A stretch of 64,000 nucleotides of DNA from Hermatobates lingyangjiaoensis (GCA_026182355.1 JAPFBL010000104.1:558001-622000), one strand, 5' to 3'. Shown: positions 1 through 12,437, counted from the first letter of the stretch. A program made the numbers and translations. Notes: generated by a model from the sequence alone, not told the origin.

Positions 1-480
1 GATTCGGTTTTGTCATACGTATAGATAACTTACTTTACTCCTATCGTTAGCCTGAAGATGACCCATGTTTGAGGTTTAAAGCTTGTTTGTGCACCCATTT
101 GTTGTAACTATTTTTGTTTTTTACTTTATTAGTTTTTACCTTCTTTTAAAGTTCTTTCGTTGGTAAAAGTGATTTTCTCTTTTATCACCTTTACTCATAC
201 TAAGTAGCATGATTAAGCATGTCAGACGCTTAATTCATATATTAATGAAAACTTAAAATAGTAGTTATAAGTAAATGTATAATACCAACTACATCAGGTT
301 GTGACCTTAGCTGAGACAAGTATTTGCATATAAGACTCTTAGAGTAGATAATAAGAATAAATTTAAAGTCAATCTAAATTTCAACATGGTGGATTGAGAA
401 TTTAAATTACTCGGAGTGGTTGAGTCATCAAGGATTAGAGGAGATAGACGTCGTTGTGTATGGGAGATATTCAAAATAAG
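1..480. other. AT-rich stretch, nothing recognised
   Basis: No open frame with protein-like composition, no tRNA-like boxes and no repeat shared with the rest of the window were seen here. Confidence 0.5.
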
Positions 481-720
481 CTCGTTGGCTAATTAATGGC
501 CCGCAGATAGGAAGAGGGTAGTTGGCACTTGCGTTAGGGGGGATGTACAATACCGAGAAAGAATGAAGGGGGTGTTTGATAGCACTTGGGGGTGACACGT
601 GGCGAGTTTTACGCTAGCTTTGCCCCCGCGGCCAGCTAAGTCCCTTTCTTTATATCAATACAAATTACCCCTCTGGACTTCCTACTCAAACTTCACCCCT
701 CATTGGCTTTTTCCCGGAGG
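481..720. other. G-then-C skew island 1
   Basis: Hand counts on the plus strand give G:C of 44:17 over 481-600 and 20:40 over 601-720, in otherwise AT-rich DNA. The switch lies near a small GC-rich core (GCCCCCGCGGCC) at about 622-633. The short open frame at 703-888 lies at its edge and has no recognisable features, so I do not call it a gene. Several other islands in the window show the same order without sharing sequence. The function is unknown. Confidence 0.6.
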
Positions 721-1100
721 GGATTTTCACTCGGCTTAGACAATACATACCAGATTTGCAAGTCTCATTCCTTGAACTACTTACTAAGTATGATTAAAAT
801 TAGACTCGACGCAAGGTCTATTAACATTCACGCTGCAGTTATGGTCCCTCTATTGTGTTTTAGATTAACCTGTCATAATAAATTATAACCGGCATAACGA
901 GAATCTGAAAATGTAAATCTCTTATTTTGTTTAAACCAAAATTTTCCTAAAAGTTATATATAAACCAACTATAGATCACATTATACTACTTTCATGTTAT
1001 ATCGTTATTCAATTTCTCTATGTTATAAGTAAATAAAAAATATAATAAGAAATGCATATTAAATATATCGATTGTGATATAACTTCTAGACCACTAATTT
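721..1100. other. AT-rich stretch, nothing recognised
   Basis: No supportable gene or repeat was seen. The stretch is A/T-rich up to the boundary of the fold-back repeat at 1101. Confidence 0.4.
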
Positions 1101-1500
1101 TTAAAGTTCAAAGATGGGTTTCTTGAAGATTTTTGGTCTAAAGAAATTACACTCTTGTTTATATGCCAACGTTTCTCCAAAAATTATTTGGCATTTTCAA
1201 GGGTAAAAGTAATTGATTAACAACATAAGTAGTGAAAACCAAATACATCCACAGAGTATCAACCAATAAAAAACAAAAAAACACAAAAACCAAACCATAA
1301 AACATCAAATAAAGTAAAACGACTTGTGCTTTTTTTTGTTTTCTGTTGGTTGATATTCCATTGGTGTATTTGTTTTCACTATTTATATGGTTAATATATT
1401 GTTTTTAGCCTTGAAAATTCCAAACAATTTTTGGCGAAACGTTGGCGTGTAAACAGGTTAGACCAAAAATCCTCAAGAAACCCATCTTTGAACATTAAAG
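1101..1500. mobile_element. Fold-back repeat, family F (decayed hammerhead-like)
   Basis: The left arm (about 1101-1270) and the right arm (about 1330-1500) are imperfect reverse complements, for example CAAAGATGGGTTTCTT on the left and AAGAAACCCATCTTTG on the right. Each arm holds a potential stem II hairpin (GCCAAA/TTTGGC), then GAA, the palindrome ACGT and T. Flanking GCC/GGC and GTTT/AAAC could form stem I. The expected CTGANGA appears as TTGAAAA, so two core positions are changed and activity is doubtful. The element is an inverted pair of one repeat unit, as in Penelope-like fold-backs. No target-site duplication was identified. Confidence 0.6.
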
Positions 1501-1551
1501 TAAATCCGTATACATGAATTTCATATATTTACACATATAAATAATGAATTA

Positions 1552-1745
1552 ATACGACTTGTGCTAAATTTTGTTTTAAATGTTGGTTGATTCCATTGGT
1601 GTATTTGTTTTCACTATTTATATGGTTAATATATTTGTTTTAGCCTTGAAAATCAAACAATTTTTGGCGAAACGTTGGCGTGTAAAAGGTTAGACCAAAA
1701 ATCCTCAAAAACCCATTCTTCAACATTAAAGTAAGATCCATATAC
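1552..1745 (+). repeat. Third copy of the family F arm
   Basis: This is a direct repeat of the right arm at 1330-1500, with a period of about 235 bp. Shared words include ACGACTTGTGCT, TTTTTGGCGAAACGTTGG and GACCAAAAATCCTCAA, with small deletions. Together with the fold-back it makes a unit-inverted-unit-unit arrangement. It keeps the same TTGAAAA change in the hammerhead-like core. Confidence 0.7.
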
Positions 1746-2112
1746 ATAGAATTTCATATATTTAAATAGTAAATAATGGAACTTAATTTGTTAAATTTTA
1801 TTCCCCTATAATTACTGTGACGTTTTATGGAGGACCATTATACTTTTGATTTCAAAATTCTCTAGTTCTTTACTTATGGACGTTTTATATATCTATTTAT
1901 ATATGGGAATTTCAAACAATTACTACTCCAGTAAAAAAAGTTCATGGGACTATATATTTATGTTTGTTTGTTTTCTTGCTCTACAAGTAAGTAATTGACT
2001 GTTTTATTAGTAGAACAAAAATAAGTATTCTAAACATTTTATTTACTTAATCTTGCAGACTTGTTTATCAGGACAACTGACAGAAAAAATACTATATCAC
2101 AATCTATATAAC
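1746..2112. other. AT-rich stretch, nothing recognised
   Basis: No gene or repeat was recognised between the family F and family A elements. Confidence 0.4.
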
Positions 2113-2418
2113 AGAAATTACTGGTTCTAACGTAGTGCAATCAGTTATTATGTGGTATTTACTCATTGTAGGGTAAAGGGCTAATGAAAGGGTCTCTTCA
2201 TATAAAAATTTAATGGTATAAACAACGCGTTTCGAACACATAGTGTTCTTCCTCAGGCGTTAACCAAGGATGAGTGTCTGTGGTAAAACTGTAGTACACT
2301 CTTAGTTAATGCCTCAGGAAGAACACTACGTGTTCGAAAAGCGTTGCTTATACCATTAAATTTTTATATGTCCAGACCATAACATTAGCTTTTTACCCTA
2401 CAATGAGAAATTACTGGT
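2113..2418 (+). mobile_element. Family A fold-back insertion with 13-bp target-site duplication
   Basis: The element occupies 2126-2405 and is flanked by exact copies of AGAAATTACTGGT at 2113-2125 and 2406-2418. It is almost entirely an inverted repeat: the left arm to about 2260 carries the outer end TGTGGTATTTACTCATTG, and the right arm (about 2308-2405) mirrors it but stops short of that end. Hammerhead-like motifs sit near the centre of each arm, and the left one is better preserved. The outer end matches the ends of the copies at 39.6, 47.7 and 61.4 kb. A full end on one side and a truncated inverted copy on the other is typical of Penelope-like elements. Confidence 0.85.
2221..2256 (-). 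ncRNA. Hammerhead-like motif, family A
   Basis: On the minus strand the order is CTGAGGA (2250-2256), one extra A, a hairpin GAACAC-TAT-GTGTTC, GAA, the palindrome ACGCGT and T. This fits CUGANGA, stem II, GAA, stem III and the H17 site of a type I hammerhead. Stem III is a palindrome without a loop, so it could pair only with a second copy. The mirrored motif at 2313-2345 has CTCAGGA and GAAAAGCGT and looks damaged. Self-cleavage is inferred, not shown. Confidence 0.6.
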
Positions 2419-3929
2419 CATATTATTTTAAAAATCAATTGTTTTGACTGACAAGTTTTTATCACATCACAATTGGCTTTAGATCCGGTCCATTGTAGAA
2501 ATAAATCTTAATTTTGAAAAATGACTTCTAAAACCAGCTGCTATACTATTGTGATGAAAACGTACAATGTAAGAGTTAGGTCATATAATAACACGAAAAT
2601 ACACGGTAGATCATAATGCCGCATAAATAAAATACATTAATGATAATAAATGATATTGATAAATTCGTTACATGTTTTTTTTAGTAATTATTGTAAAAAT
2701 ATCCATAGCATCTGTATGAAAAGTATTATATTAACCAAATTAATGTCTAAAGAAATGTTTATCGCTCAACATGAACTCATGCTATAATATTATGAGTTCT
2801 GTAAGGAATGCAATATAAAATATCATAAATAGATTTCACTTCACTTGGTAAACGAAGTCAGTGTTCTTTAAATTATCTACTGAAATAGTCAACTTGTTTC
2901 GACGACTTTAGTAGATAATTTCGTCGAAATATCTACTGAATCTTTTGAGTTGAGTATTTGGAACTCGTGAGTCCCATTCATCAGTATATGCTAAACCTTA
3001 AAAAAACACTCGTGAGTGTTGTATGTGTCTCTATCAATGTGTAAAGATTACTCGAAATTTGATACTAGGGCAAAAATCTAGTCAGAGAAGAGGTGGTTCT
3101 ACCGTACCATGTTAGTATTGCTTAATGAACATCAAAAACTCGCTCACAATACTTTGATTCTGTCATACTTTAGCAAATAATTCAAATAAACTTTGGAATA
3201 TAAAATATCGATTAAAATCTAATAAAAATCCCATGAAGACAAAAACTGCAACATTTCAATGACAAGCCTCTAGTATAGTAATCACATGACTCCTCCATCC
3301 ACATAACAAGCTTATGTTTACATGTTATTATGTGTGAAATAAATGAAATATGTTGGTTATAGTCCAGCTTCATCACACGTTTATTCTACATTAATATTAA
3401 TAAACCTTTTCTTACTCCATTTCTTATCAAACCTGTATTTTACATAAACCTTATTACCTTATTTCACATGAACACAATTCATTCCTCTGAAAAAAAAAGT
3501 AAAGTTGTATAATTCAATAAAGAGGTTAAAGGAATATACAACTTTATTTTTTTTTTCAATATTAAAATGTATTATATTATTGTATATCAAAATTATATAA
3601 TCATTAAAAACATAAATAATATAATTACGGTTTATAAAACTTACATTTGTAAATAAGAATGTATAGTTATAAACTGTAATAAAGACATCGAAGTAAGTAA
3701 GCGATCTCTTTTTTTTTAAGAATAATAAATTTTGGCATTTTAAAAGAAGTAGATTGAAATCGTAGACACAATAGCACAACAGGATGTGGTTGTTCTGAAT
3801 ATCTTGATTAGTCCAAAAATTAATACTATTTAATTAACCATAATCCCAGATTTGGTTGTAAATAAGAACTATTTTTAATCTGAGTAAGAAAAAAAAACAT
3901 GAGGAAAAAAATGACAAAAGTTGTAAATG
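2419..3929. other. AT-rich stretch, nothing recognised
   Basis: A long AT-rich interval. The minus-strand frame at 3459-3779 is rich in F, N and Y as expected from translating AT-rich DNA, and I see no motif in it. No SINE, LINE or fold-back was recognised. Confidence 0.5.
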
Positions 3930-4100
3930 TTAAGGGCTATAATGAAACGCTTAAAGGGGGTGGAATATAAGCCGGTGATTTGTTAGGGCTGGGGAAAGGC
4001 ATACGTGCTAATAGGGGTTGATTTTGTCTGTTTCCCTTTGTCAGACACAATCCCCAGCAGACCGATGTTGAATGTCACTCAAAGGTCATGCTCGCTGAGC
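3930..4100. other. G-then-C skew island 2
   Basis: Plus-strand G:C is 24:6 over 3961-4020 and 10:17 over 4021-4080. The G-rich half contains CTGGGGAAAGG and the C-rich half AATCCCCAGC. The frame at 4005-4223 runs out of it, and two frames are open across it, so no coding call is made. Confidence 0.45.
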
Positions 4101-4969
4101 CAGTATTTTATAATTCTCTATTTAAACAACGCATTGCCTCTTACATCATATATGAGGATACAAGAAAACGAATTTGTTTTGTTATTTTTGCACTATAATT
4201 TAACTTACATTTTATATAAATAATTTTTCTGTTCAATGCTAAGTTGAAGCTGGTTCCTATTTTCTAATCCAATAAATAAAGTATAGCAAAACAAAACAAC
4301 AAAAACTAAGAGCGCTAACAAAGCCAAGATTGATGTAGTCCCATAACTACCATAGAACTTATTTACCCAATAGTATATTTACATTCCGCATGTAAAGCAA
4401 CGCAAAGCTATATGGATTTCTTCAGCTTCTGTTTCAAGGACTCACACTTTTTGATCCTCACTTTCAGGTCTGTTCTAAGGTGATAAATGCGACCCATTGG
4501 TTATTTGGCAACAATTTGTTATAAGTATGGCACAATAACAGCTTGATCTGACAATAGGAATCATCAATTATTTCGCCAATCAAGTTTATTGGAGAAATAA
4601 TAATTAATTTCATGTCAACCATGTACTCAGTACCGACAGGCTAACTTCCTCCTCGAAGGATTCCATGGATTTTGGATATCAAACATGAAAAAACCAGGAT
4701 AATGGCTAGAAAAGTACCCAGTTTTCCTATACATCAGATAGGTTTTACCAAAGCTGCTAAACCTCTTATAGGAGATTACATTAGAGTGACAAATTAAGTA
4801 TTCAGCAGTTTCTGCGACGTCCAGATAGTTTAATTCAAACATTTTGTCATGCAGGATTAATATAAATATAACTGACACAACAGCCCAACATTATTGAATT
4901 ATTTAACATAAGTATATATATATATATAACAGATTCAATAAAATATCGACCGTTTCATAGAATAGGTGT
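4101..4969. other. AT-rich stretch, nothing recognised
   Basis: The minus-strand frame at 4627-4878 (83 codons) has no recognisable motif and no convincing splice sites. No other feature was seen. Confidence 0.4.
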
Positions 4970-5136
4970 GTTCTCTAATCGGGATTCGGTCAATTTTCTA
5001 GGATAAAAAATGAATCTCTCGTTGCCAACGTTTCGGTTTTATTTAAAACCGAAATTTATTTAAATAAAACCGAAACGTTGGCAACGAGAGTTTCATTTTT
5101 TATCCTAGAAAACTGACTGAATCCCGATAAGAGAAC
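4970..5136. mobile_element. Perfect-looking fold-back with GAAACGTT core
   Basis: The left half (about 4970-5050) and the right half (about 5055-5136) are near-perfect reverse complements, including GAGAACAC/GTGTTCTC at the outside and CCGAAACGTTGGCAACGAG in the middle. Each half keeps the 3' part of a hammerhead-like motif (GAA, palindrome ACGT, T) next to a hairpin (GGTTTTAT/ATAAAACC), but there is no CTGANGA. It lies directly beside a TA array. It is probably a truncated inverted dimer of another hammerhead-type repeat. Confidence 0.6.
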
Positions 5137-5137
5137 A

Positions 5138-5180
<43 letters not shown>
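5138..5180. repeat. (TA)n microsatellite
   Basis: A run of alternating T and A between the fold-back at 4970-5136 and a family D repeat. Several family D copies in the window end at TA arrays, which suggests insertion into or expansion from such a tract. Confidence 0.95.
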
Positions 5181-5182
<2 letters not shown>

Positions 5183-5189
5183 GCCTGAA

Positions 5190-5345
5190 AAACTAAAAAC
5201 AGTCCGGCAGAACAGATTACACTTAAAATAAACTGTGACACATAGAATGAAACATAACAAAGACTCACTTTTCAATATTTCGATTGTTATGGCGGTCGTT
5301 CTCAGGTTGACTGTCATCCCTCCGTCAATTCACTTGCATTGAGAA
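5190..5345 (-). mobile_element. Family D repeat with hammerhead-like motif
   Basis: On the minus strand this reads CTGAGAA (5299-5305), an extra C, a hairpin derived from GACCG/CGGTC, GAA, ATAT and T, then GAAAAGTGAGTC. It continues into AACTGTGACACATAG-type sequence in reverse order towards the TA array. Upstream it has TGACAGTCAACCTG, the family D leader also seen at 15.6 and 48.6 kb. The core has G8 changed to A and stem II is disrupted in this copy. Confidence 0.6.
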
Positions 5346-7019
5346 ATATGTTCAGCGAGTTAAAAAAAATTATATAATATATCTCATAGGTGTACACCTT
5401 GATGAACTTGCTATTAAACAAATTTCTGAACACCTTTTTGTTTAACTGTCCAGTTAAGAGTGCTGACAAAAGAGTGCTTTCAACCCTTCTAGTCTTTTAT
5501 ATGTGCTGAATTGCCACAGACATGTGCAGGCACACCAATTGGTGAAATATTTAACATCTCCCAGAGGATATAAAATCGTTAGTTTCTCTTAAAATATGGA
5601 TACAGATAATAAATTCGAACACAATTCTATCGCACTACTATATAAGAAAATATTTTTTTGTTGAAGAAAAAGTGGTCATCACAGGCCACAGAATGTGTAA
5701 TCCATCTATCTTAAATTGCTGGAATAGCTGTCTTTAAAATACGAACATTGTCAAACTCACAGAGTGGTGATTAAAATACTCATGACTCTGGACATGTGCC
5801 TTCTCTCAAGCGGCATACTCACATCCTCTAGGAATTTCCTGTTTTAGCTCCTACAGTAGGCATGCATAATAAGAATGGTTAAAAAGGAAACATTCAAAAG
5901 ACATGAACGGACGTGCCGACTTAAGCAGTTTATCTGATATGAAAACAAGGAGAGTTGGTTGACTAATGCGGCCACCCTTGCGAGAGTAGAGTCATATCCT
6001 ACAAGTCATCGCCAGCACAGTGCATGCTAATCACGCGCCTTGCTTTGGTCGAGCTCGACATTTACATAAAATGGGTGTTGTTTGTTCGTGTCAGGACCAC
6101 ACTGAAACGTCACCAACCTTCGCCCAGTCACACATCTCAATCTTATCGCACATCCATCTCCATCAGACGAATCAAAACAAATATATGCATAAATAGATTT
6201 CACTATCAACTCATCCATTTATCACCTCTGCTTCTCTAACAGCCACTGCGATGGTCCAAAAATTGAACAGTGTGTTTAATCTCTGATGTTCTTTCATGTT
6301 TTACATATAACACTGTCAAGAATGTCTTAATAGTTGCATCAAAATTGATTTGGTAAACCTAAAAAACAGCATAACTTCATCAAAATTTAATTTCACCCTC
6401 TGCCTTTAAACTTACTACTTACATAATTCTAAATAAAAAACTATTTGTAATAATTTTGAAAGTTATTTTATTTTTTCATTAATCTTTATTATTATTCTAT
6501 AGTTTATATTATTAATATTAATATACTGATAATTAATATTATTATTAGTAATAAAAATATAAACAATTTTAATCTTATTCGTTACTTCGTAGAGAATTTT
6601 ATTCGCAATTCGATGAATACATTCATTGGTAGAATGATATTGCCTTCTAACACTACCCTCAGTAGTCAGGAAACAAATAATATCCGGTATATTGAAATAT
6701 TAACTCAACAATTAGTACCTAATTATTACCTAATAATTATTTACTATTACCTAATTACCTAATTAGTACCTAACAAGACCACCTGCCATATTTTCATGCC
6801 GTGAAAGTCAAAATAATAGTGATAATTAAAGACAAACTGGTTACTTTAAAATAATTAATATCATTCTCCATATATATAGTTGAAAATAAACTAAAATTAA
6901 TTACAAAACGAAACGAAAAATTTGTCATTGGCAATCTATAAACCATTAAATTATAAGTTTAGATATTAACATTTAAATTGCTAGTACAACAGATTTTAGT
7001 AAACACATATTGTTATATA
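5346..7019. other. AT-rich stretch with a small ACCTAATT cluster
   Basis: No gene was recognised. Two opposing short frames at 6024-6239 lie in a slightly GC-richer patch without motifs. At about 6713-6775 the words ACCTAATT and TACCTAATTA recur several times, a degenerate short tandem repeat. Confidence 0.45.
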
Positions 7020-7080
7020 GATCCACCATTCTTGTGAATGAAGTCGCTCAACCGGTTTCACCCGTTGTGCTTCTTCAAGA
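7020..7080 (-). repeat. Family B hammerhead-like fragment (decayed)
   Basis: The minus strand reads TTGAAGA (7072-7078), an extra A, a weak CAC/GTG hairpin, AAACCGGTT and then GAGCGACTTC. ACCGGT is the same palindrome as in the family B copies at 17.0 and 18.8 kb. One base is missing at the hairpin-GAA junction. Confidence 0.45.
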
Positions 7081-7901
7081 GAGAAGTTTTGCATCTACAG
7101 CACTGATTCAATAGATAGTGCTAATTTCAATAGGTAACACTACGATGTTAAGATATTAATAATTCAATAAAATCGTATCCCAAATGGATATGAAGCCTCT
7201 AGGAATATTTATATGTGGAAATATAATGACACACTCATGGGCTCGATGGTACATTGGATAGACAGAGAAACATGTATCATCAAAAGAACGCAAAAAAGGA
7301 TTTAAATTTTTGCAAAATGATTCCAAATATACATATATCAAAATGAGTATTGAACGAATCTTACGATGATTCGTTCAAAATAAAAAGAGGTTTCTGTTTT
7401 ATGCTTGATTATATATTACAAAAATATTAACAAGATCCAATGATAATAATTTACCTTCTCACTGATGACTGCTCAAACATATTACTTTGGCCATTTCAGT
7501 GGTAAATTCTCGGAGATGTGTTAATACAGACATTTGTTTGAAAATTAAATTTCACCCCATTGATTGCACTTGGCAATACATATATATTTTAATTGTAATT
7601 TACATTTAAATTAATTCCACGCTCTAACCAGTTCACATCGCTGAAAATCATTTTATGTTTAACTGCCCGACAATGAAACTTTCCCTGCTTTGTCATGTTT
7701 AAATTTTCCACCCTAAATTTTTAATGCCTCTTAATTTCTGGTTTATAATAATATACTTTAATAATAATTACAAATTTCAATTAAAAAAAAGTTGTAATAA
7801 TTTATATATTACTTAAAATGATAAGATGGACATTACCAACATTGTAAAATATTAAATATGACAACTTTTCTGGTGTTAATTGTTGAGTTAACTTTCATAT
7901 A
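7081..7901. other. AT-rich stretch, nothing recognised
   Basis: No supportable gene, RNA gene or repeat was seen. Confidence 0.4.
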
Positions 7902-8220
7902 GGTGGCCAGATTAGCTCAGGGGTAACATGTTCGCCACTGAACTGGTAGGTCTGGGGATCAATATCCACACTGGCTCTCGATTTATTCACTAGGGATGAA
8001 TAAATCTTAACACTTCGTTTGTCAGATAGGACGTTAAACTGTTGGTTCCAACCTGTACCATGTCAGGTACTCGTTAAAGATCCTTACTCTAAATACACTA
8101 AAATATAGGACTCCTAATGCAGAATTAATCTTCATTGTGTGGTGTCGCAAAGGACTAACATTTAACTTATGTGTGCTCCTTTGGGGGACTGCCACTGCAG
8201 CCTAGTCTAACCAAACTTTT
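7902..8220 (+). mobile_element. tRNA-derived SINE
   Basis: The 5' part resembles a tRNA gene: an A box-like TTAGCTCAGGGG near 7912 and a B box-like GGGATCAATATCC near 7955. A tRNA-unrelated body follows with GGACGTTAAACTG, TCAGGTACTCGTTAAAG and, near the 3' end, GCAAAGGACTAAC and CCTAGTCTAA. The same body occurs at 17.6, 52.3, 54.3, 61.1 and 63.5 kb. SINEs are transcribed by RNA polymerase III from these internal boxes and mobilised by a partner LINE. This copy has a damaged B box. Confidence 0.8.
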
Positions 8221-10440
8221 TTACTTAAATATTTGTTTCTTGACTACCTGAAGGTAGTCAGTTTGTGAGGTAAAACTCTAAGATTTCGAGTGTGAAGTAT
8301 ACATAAAAAAAGACTGAATGTTTTTAAGTACCGGTTCTGGATTGAGTAACTTGTCAATCGATGACTACACATGAAATATATAGTTATCACTCACTACTTT
8401 CTCGAATCATATTATATACTAGCAAACGTACCCCTCTTTGACGTAATCAAAAAGTTCGATTATATTTGATATTCCAAAATGCCATTAGAAATTATAGAAC
8501 AGTAGAAAATACCATTATTAGTACAGTGTTAAACAAATTCCTCTGTATACACTACATTAACTGTCTGTCTTTCAGGTTCATGGAGAACAAGCAGTTGGAA
8601 CCTCTGACTCTTGAACAAGTAAACTACAGTTGACTATGTGAGAAAAACTTGACTATGTCTCGCTATCTTGAATCCCTGCGTTACCTAAAGATTCCCTTTG
8701 CGACTTAGTTAACCTCAATACGAAATAGACTCTGAAAGGACTTTGCAATCACTTCAACGGAAACAAATAGTGGCTCGGAATCAATAGTATGCGTGGTATA
8801 CACACAGACTCCCTAATACTACACCCAGTCATTATTTCCGCCTCTATGGCATATCTGTGCAGAGCACGAACACAGAGTCATGTCCCGTTGCACAGTTTTG
8901 GGGGACTCACGTTTCGTAACATGAAATTTGTTACTGCTACTAAATTGCAGCATGATTGGTGCTCCCACTATAAGTTTTTAGTCATGAGCAGGTAGTCCAG
9001 GAGAAATAAATTCAGAGTCAAGAAATTCATTTAGATAATGAACTGCTTCCTCATCACTAATCACTCTCTTTACTGACTTGTAAGTTCTTTGCTCGGCTTG
9101 ATACAGTGTAAGAACTTGTTTGTTGATTTTTCCTGCTTGTTCATATTAATGTTTGAGAACTGCTCGTTCACAAAACTATTTATTATGAATAGATAGTACA
9201 GCCTCAACTCTGGGAAACACCTTTTCAATGATGTCAAATACCTACCTAATATATTTATATGCTTGAATGAAATTAAAATCAACTAACAAAACCTACTTGC
9301 AACACCTGTATATTTTCAAAATAAACATGTCTGTGAAGTTAGCTAAATTAAGTTTAAAGGTCGATTTGCACTCGCTTCTGCACTGAAATATCAATCTATT
9401 CAGAGCCTATATTCTAAGTTGGGCATAAACAAATCTAGTGTCAAAGTTTCAGCTTGTTATATCTTACGGTGGCTGAGTTTTCTTGTGACAAAATTTTGCG
9501 GACAAACCGACAGAAATTTTTCTAAGGCTGGATTAGGTTCGGGTTCTCCAATGTATGAAACGTAAAGAAAACTTGAAATGAGTCAGTTCTAAGTAATGTA
9601 CAGACAAAATCATTCTTTTATTTATATAGACGAAAGGAATTTTCAAAATAAATGCTACTACAAGGGTAAATGCAAAGATGTATGTCTAATTGCTGGCTAC
9701 AGTGACAAATCAAAACTGAATCATCATCCCTGTGACATGCATGAATATAAGACAACATTATATTTTTAATGGAAATGAAAATTTTCTGTATTTTCATTAT
9801 AAATATTAATTACAAACTAAAACAAATTAAAACCTTTTAGTAGTTTTTACAGAATAAAACTGCCGTTTATTTTTCATTAACTGATGGGCTAATTTAGCAC
9901 ATCTGACTGCATCTTCCTACCTTATTGACTTCATTATTACTGAATTGACTATCGCTGATAATCATATAAATAGCTACACCAGCGCTATTAATCAAGTGAC
10001 TCTATAATTCGGATGTATAGCCAAATTATGATAATGTTATTAATATTTAACTGATGTCATGATATATTCTTGAATTGAACGGTACCGAAATAACGGTACT
10101 TCTATATTTTTAGAATAGAAACAAAATAATGCTTCTGTACAACAAAACCTCTATTTGTTTAACCAAACATCCTATTCTTTAAGCAGAATGTAAATGTTAG
10201 TATGTTATAACAATTGACTAAACATTATTTTACAATAAAACGGACTGATCTAAAATTTGTATCACTGACTGAAAAATTGACAAAAACGTACCAAATACAT
10301 TCACTGTTGAATGGAAATAGGTTAAAACCAATAAGATAGAGAAGAAAATTTACGAAAATCGGTAAATTTCTATTACAATAATAGAATCAATGAGTTCGTC
10401 AGAAAAAGGAAAGTGAATGATTAGGGAATCGTTTAGTGGA
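8221..10440. other. AT-rich stretch, nothing firm
   Basis: A GC-richer patch at 8789-8995 is open for 68 codons on the plus strand, but no motif or splice pair supports a gene. The minus-strand frame at 9070-9282 is likewise unsupported. The rest is AT-rich. Confidence 0.4.
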
Positions 10441-10700
10441 GTCAAGAGTGTGAATGTAGAGCCGCTTCGAGTGCAGGGGGAGATGGGGATATAATCGAGT
10501 TGTGACTCGCCCATCGGAGCAGTTCTTTATTAAATCGAATAGGAGGGTCTATGTGGAGGGCGGTGACGTGAGACCTCGTTAGACGTGGACACCCCCATCT
10601 CGAAACTTGACTACTGTTCGGTCCTAACCTCTAGGTCAATTTACCTGCCAGCAGCACACTGTCTTCTTGGGTTACGTCTCTGCTGCTCTACCCACACTAA
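10441..10700. other. G-then-C skew island 3
   Basis: G:C is 43:17 over 10441-10560 and 26:37 over 10561-10680, then C-rich to about 10700. The G half includes GTGCAGGGGGAGATGGGG and the C half GGACACCCCCATCTCG. No long open frame crosses it. Confidence 0.6.
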
Positions 10701-11494
10701 CTAGTCACTGAATATAATATTATATTGGAATATTCTAACAATAATCTTATTTTGTCCACAAATTCTTATTTAATACATATATTTTTGTCAAGTTTCTAAT
10801 ATTCTATAATATTTCATTATTGGAATTTTACAAATTATTCTTGTTGTATTATATTACCTTTCATCGAATTTTTTGGAGAAAAAATCCATATGGCATTCAT
10901 AATGCTTTAACAAAGTCACAAAACCGATTAAACTTTTTACTAACTACGTTTCGTGCAGGCAATAAGCAAACTCTCTTGCACATTGTTTACTTTTTAAGAA
11001 GTCAAGGAAATTTGTTAAGGATGAACTTGTAGGATTTTGGAAGTAGAATATATATCTAAATATATATATGAAAACAATATATATTCAGTTTCAACTCCAA
11101 TTACTAATCGGTATCTATGAAAGAAACTTACAGAAAACAAAAACCTTGGGGAACTGAGATTCTGAATTTGCTTCCAAAAAAAAATACAAAAAAATATCAA
11201 AAATAATACCTGAAACAAAAAAAAAAAAAAAAAAAAAAACAAAAGCTTGACACAGTGATCCTTGACAAGTGTTGCCACAAATTATTACAACACCTTTCGT
11301 GGCAACGTTGCACAAAACGCTGAATAAGATTATAGTTGGAAGTTGAGGGGAGGGGAAATTTGTATTATGAATCATATTTTAGTATAAAAGTGATTGTTCC
11401 TTGGTACCATGTTGAACGAAAACAAAAGGGAACATCCAAACAATGAAATTATTTTCGAGTGAAATATTGTTTGATGAATCAAATACTGTTGCCA
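10701..11494. other. AT-rich stretch with poly-A run
   Basis: A run of about 22 A lies at 11218-11239 next to further A-rich sequence. The minus-strand frames through it are poly-F artefacts. No gene was seen. Confidence 0.6.
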
Positions 11495-12437
11495 TTCTGA
11501 AAATGCGAATTGAATAATTCTTTATTTTAGTTTTGTTTACTTTTGTATATACAGTTGTTTGTTCGTCTGTATTAAGCAATGGAAACGCAAATATATCTTA
11601 CAGGAAAACAATCATACGACGTATCACGCATGCAGTTCAGAAGTCTCCGAACACTTTTCCTCCTTACTCATGTGCTGTGTGTGTGATTACATGGGACGAT
11701 CACTTTGCTGTAAGATCAGAATATGTTTCCAGTTTTTTTCAATATATTTATTAGTTAAACATTTGCACTCCGTTTATTTAAGCACAATTTAGTTGCGTGG
11801 TTTCATTATAAATGTGTATATATAATTAAGATTATATATTGGGAATTCTTGTTAACAAGTAGAAGAAGATGAGCCCATATTTAAATATGTCTTGAAAATG
11901 GGTTAACAGTAGGGGCACTCAGTTTGGTTCACAACAGAGCAGCGCTAAAAAACTAGGAGGAAATGTTTGACAGGGAAGAGGCAGAGATTAATGGAAATAA
12001 CTCACGACTTGTATTTAAATACAGTCAAGTTGAATGGACAGGAGGATTGAATCGGGAGGATAGGAAGCTGAAATAGGAAGGACGGCTCAATCGAGAGCGA
12101 AGATAAGGTTTTGCATGGTTTATAGGAATAAAGAGAACGGCGGGCTTATAGGTGAAACGAACGCAGGTTATAAATTAGATTCATTAGGGGTGAGAGAGGC
12201 GTATCTGAAGAAGGGAGTGCCCTTTTGTAATTCGCATGTAATAATGACACAAATCACGCCACAGGGCTCTAATTGAGAGAGGAATAGGAATTAGTAATTC
12301 ATGGAGGTTGAAGGAAAAGGGCTTGATTTACGAAGGGCCGGCAGTCGGATAGGAGTGGGGAGGGGGAGTCCATAAGTAAAGGTATTCCACTATTGATTAG
12401 GAGCAAGATTGTGTTGAAGAAAGCTGCAACAGAGGAC
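11495..12437 (+). repeat. Direct duplication, copy 1
   Basis: This 0.94-kb segment recurs at 12695-13638, offset by exactly 1200 bp at its start (both begin TTCTGAAAATGCGAATTG). Over most of its length I see only isolated substitutions and one- to few-base indels. Divergence rises at the 3' end. It contains a GC-richer patch (11590-11740) open in two frames and a G-rich region at 11930-12400. Neither frame is recognised. It may be a local duplication or two copies of an unknown element. Confidence 0.9.

Noticed and set aside
11015..11375. Two minus-strand frames of 86-87 codons
   Set aside because: They run through the poly-A tract and encode mostly phenylalanine.
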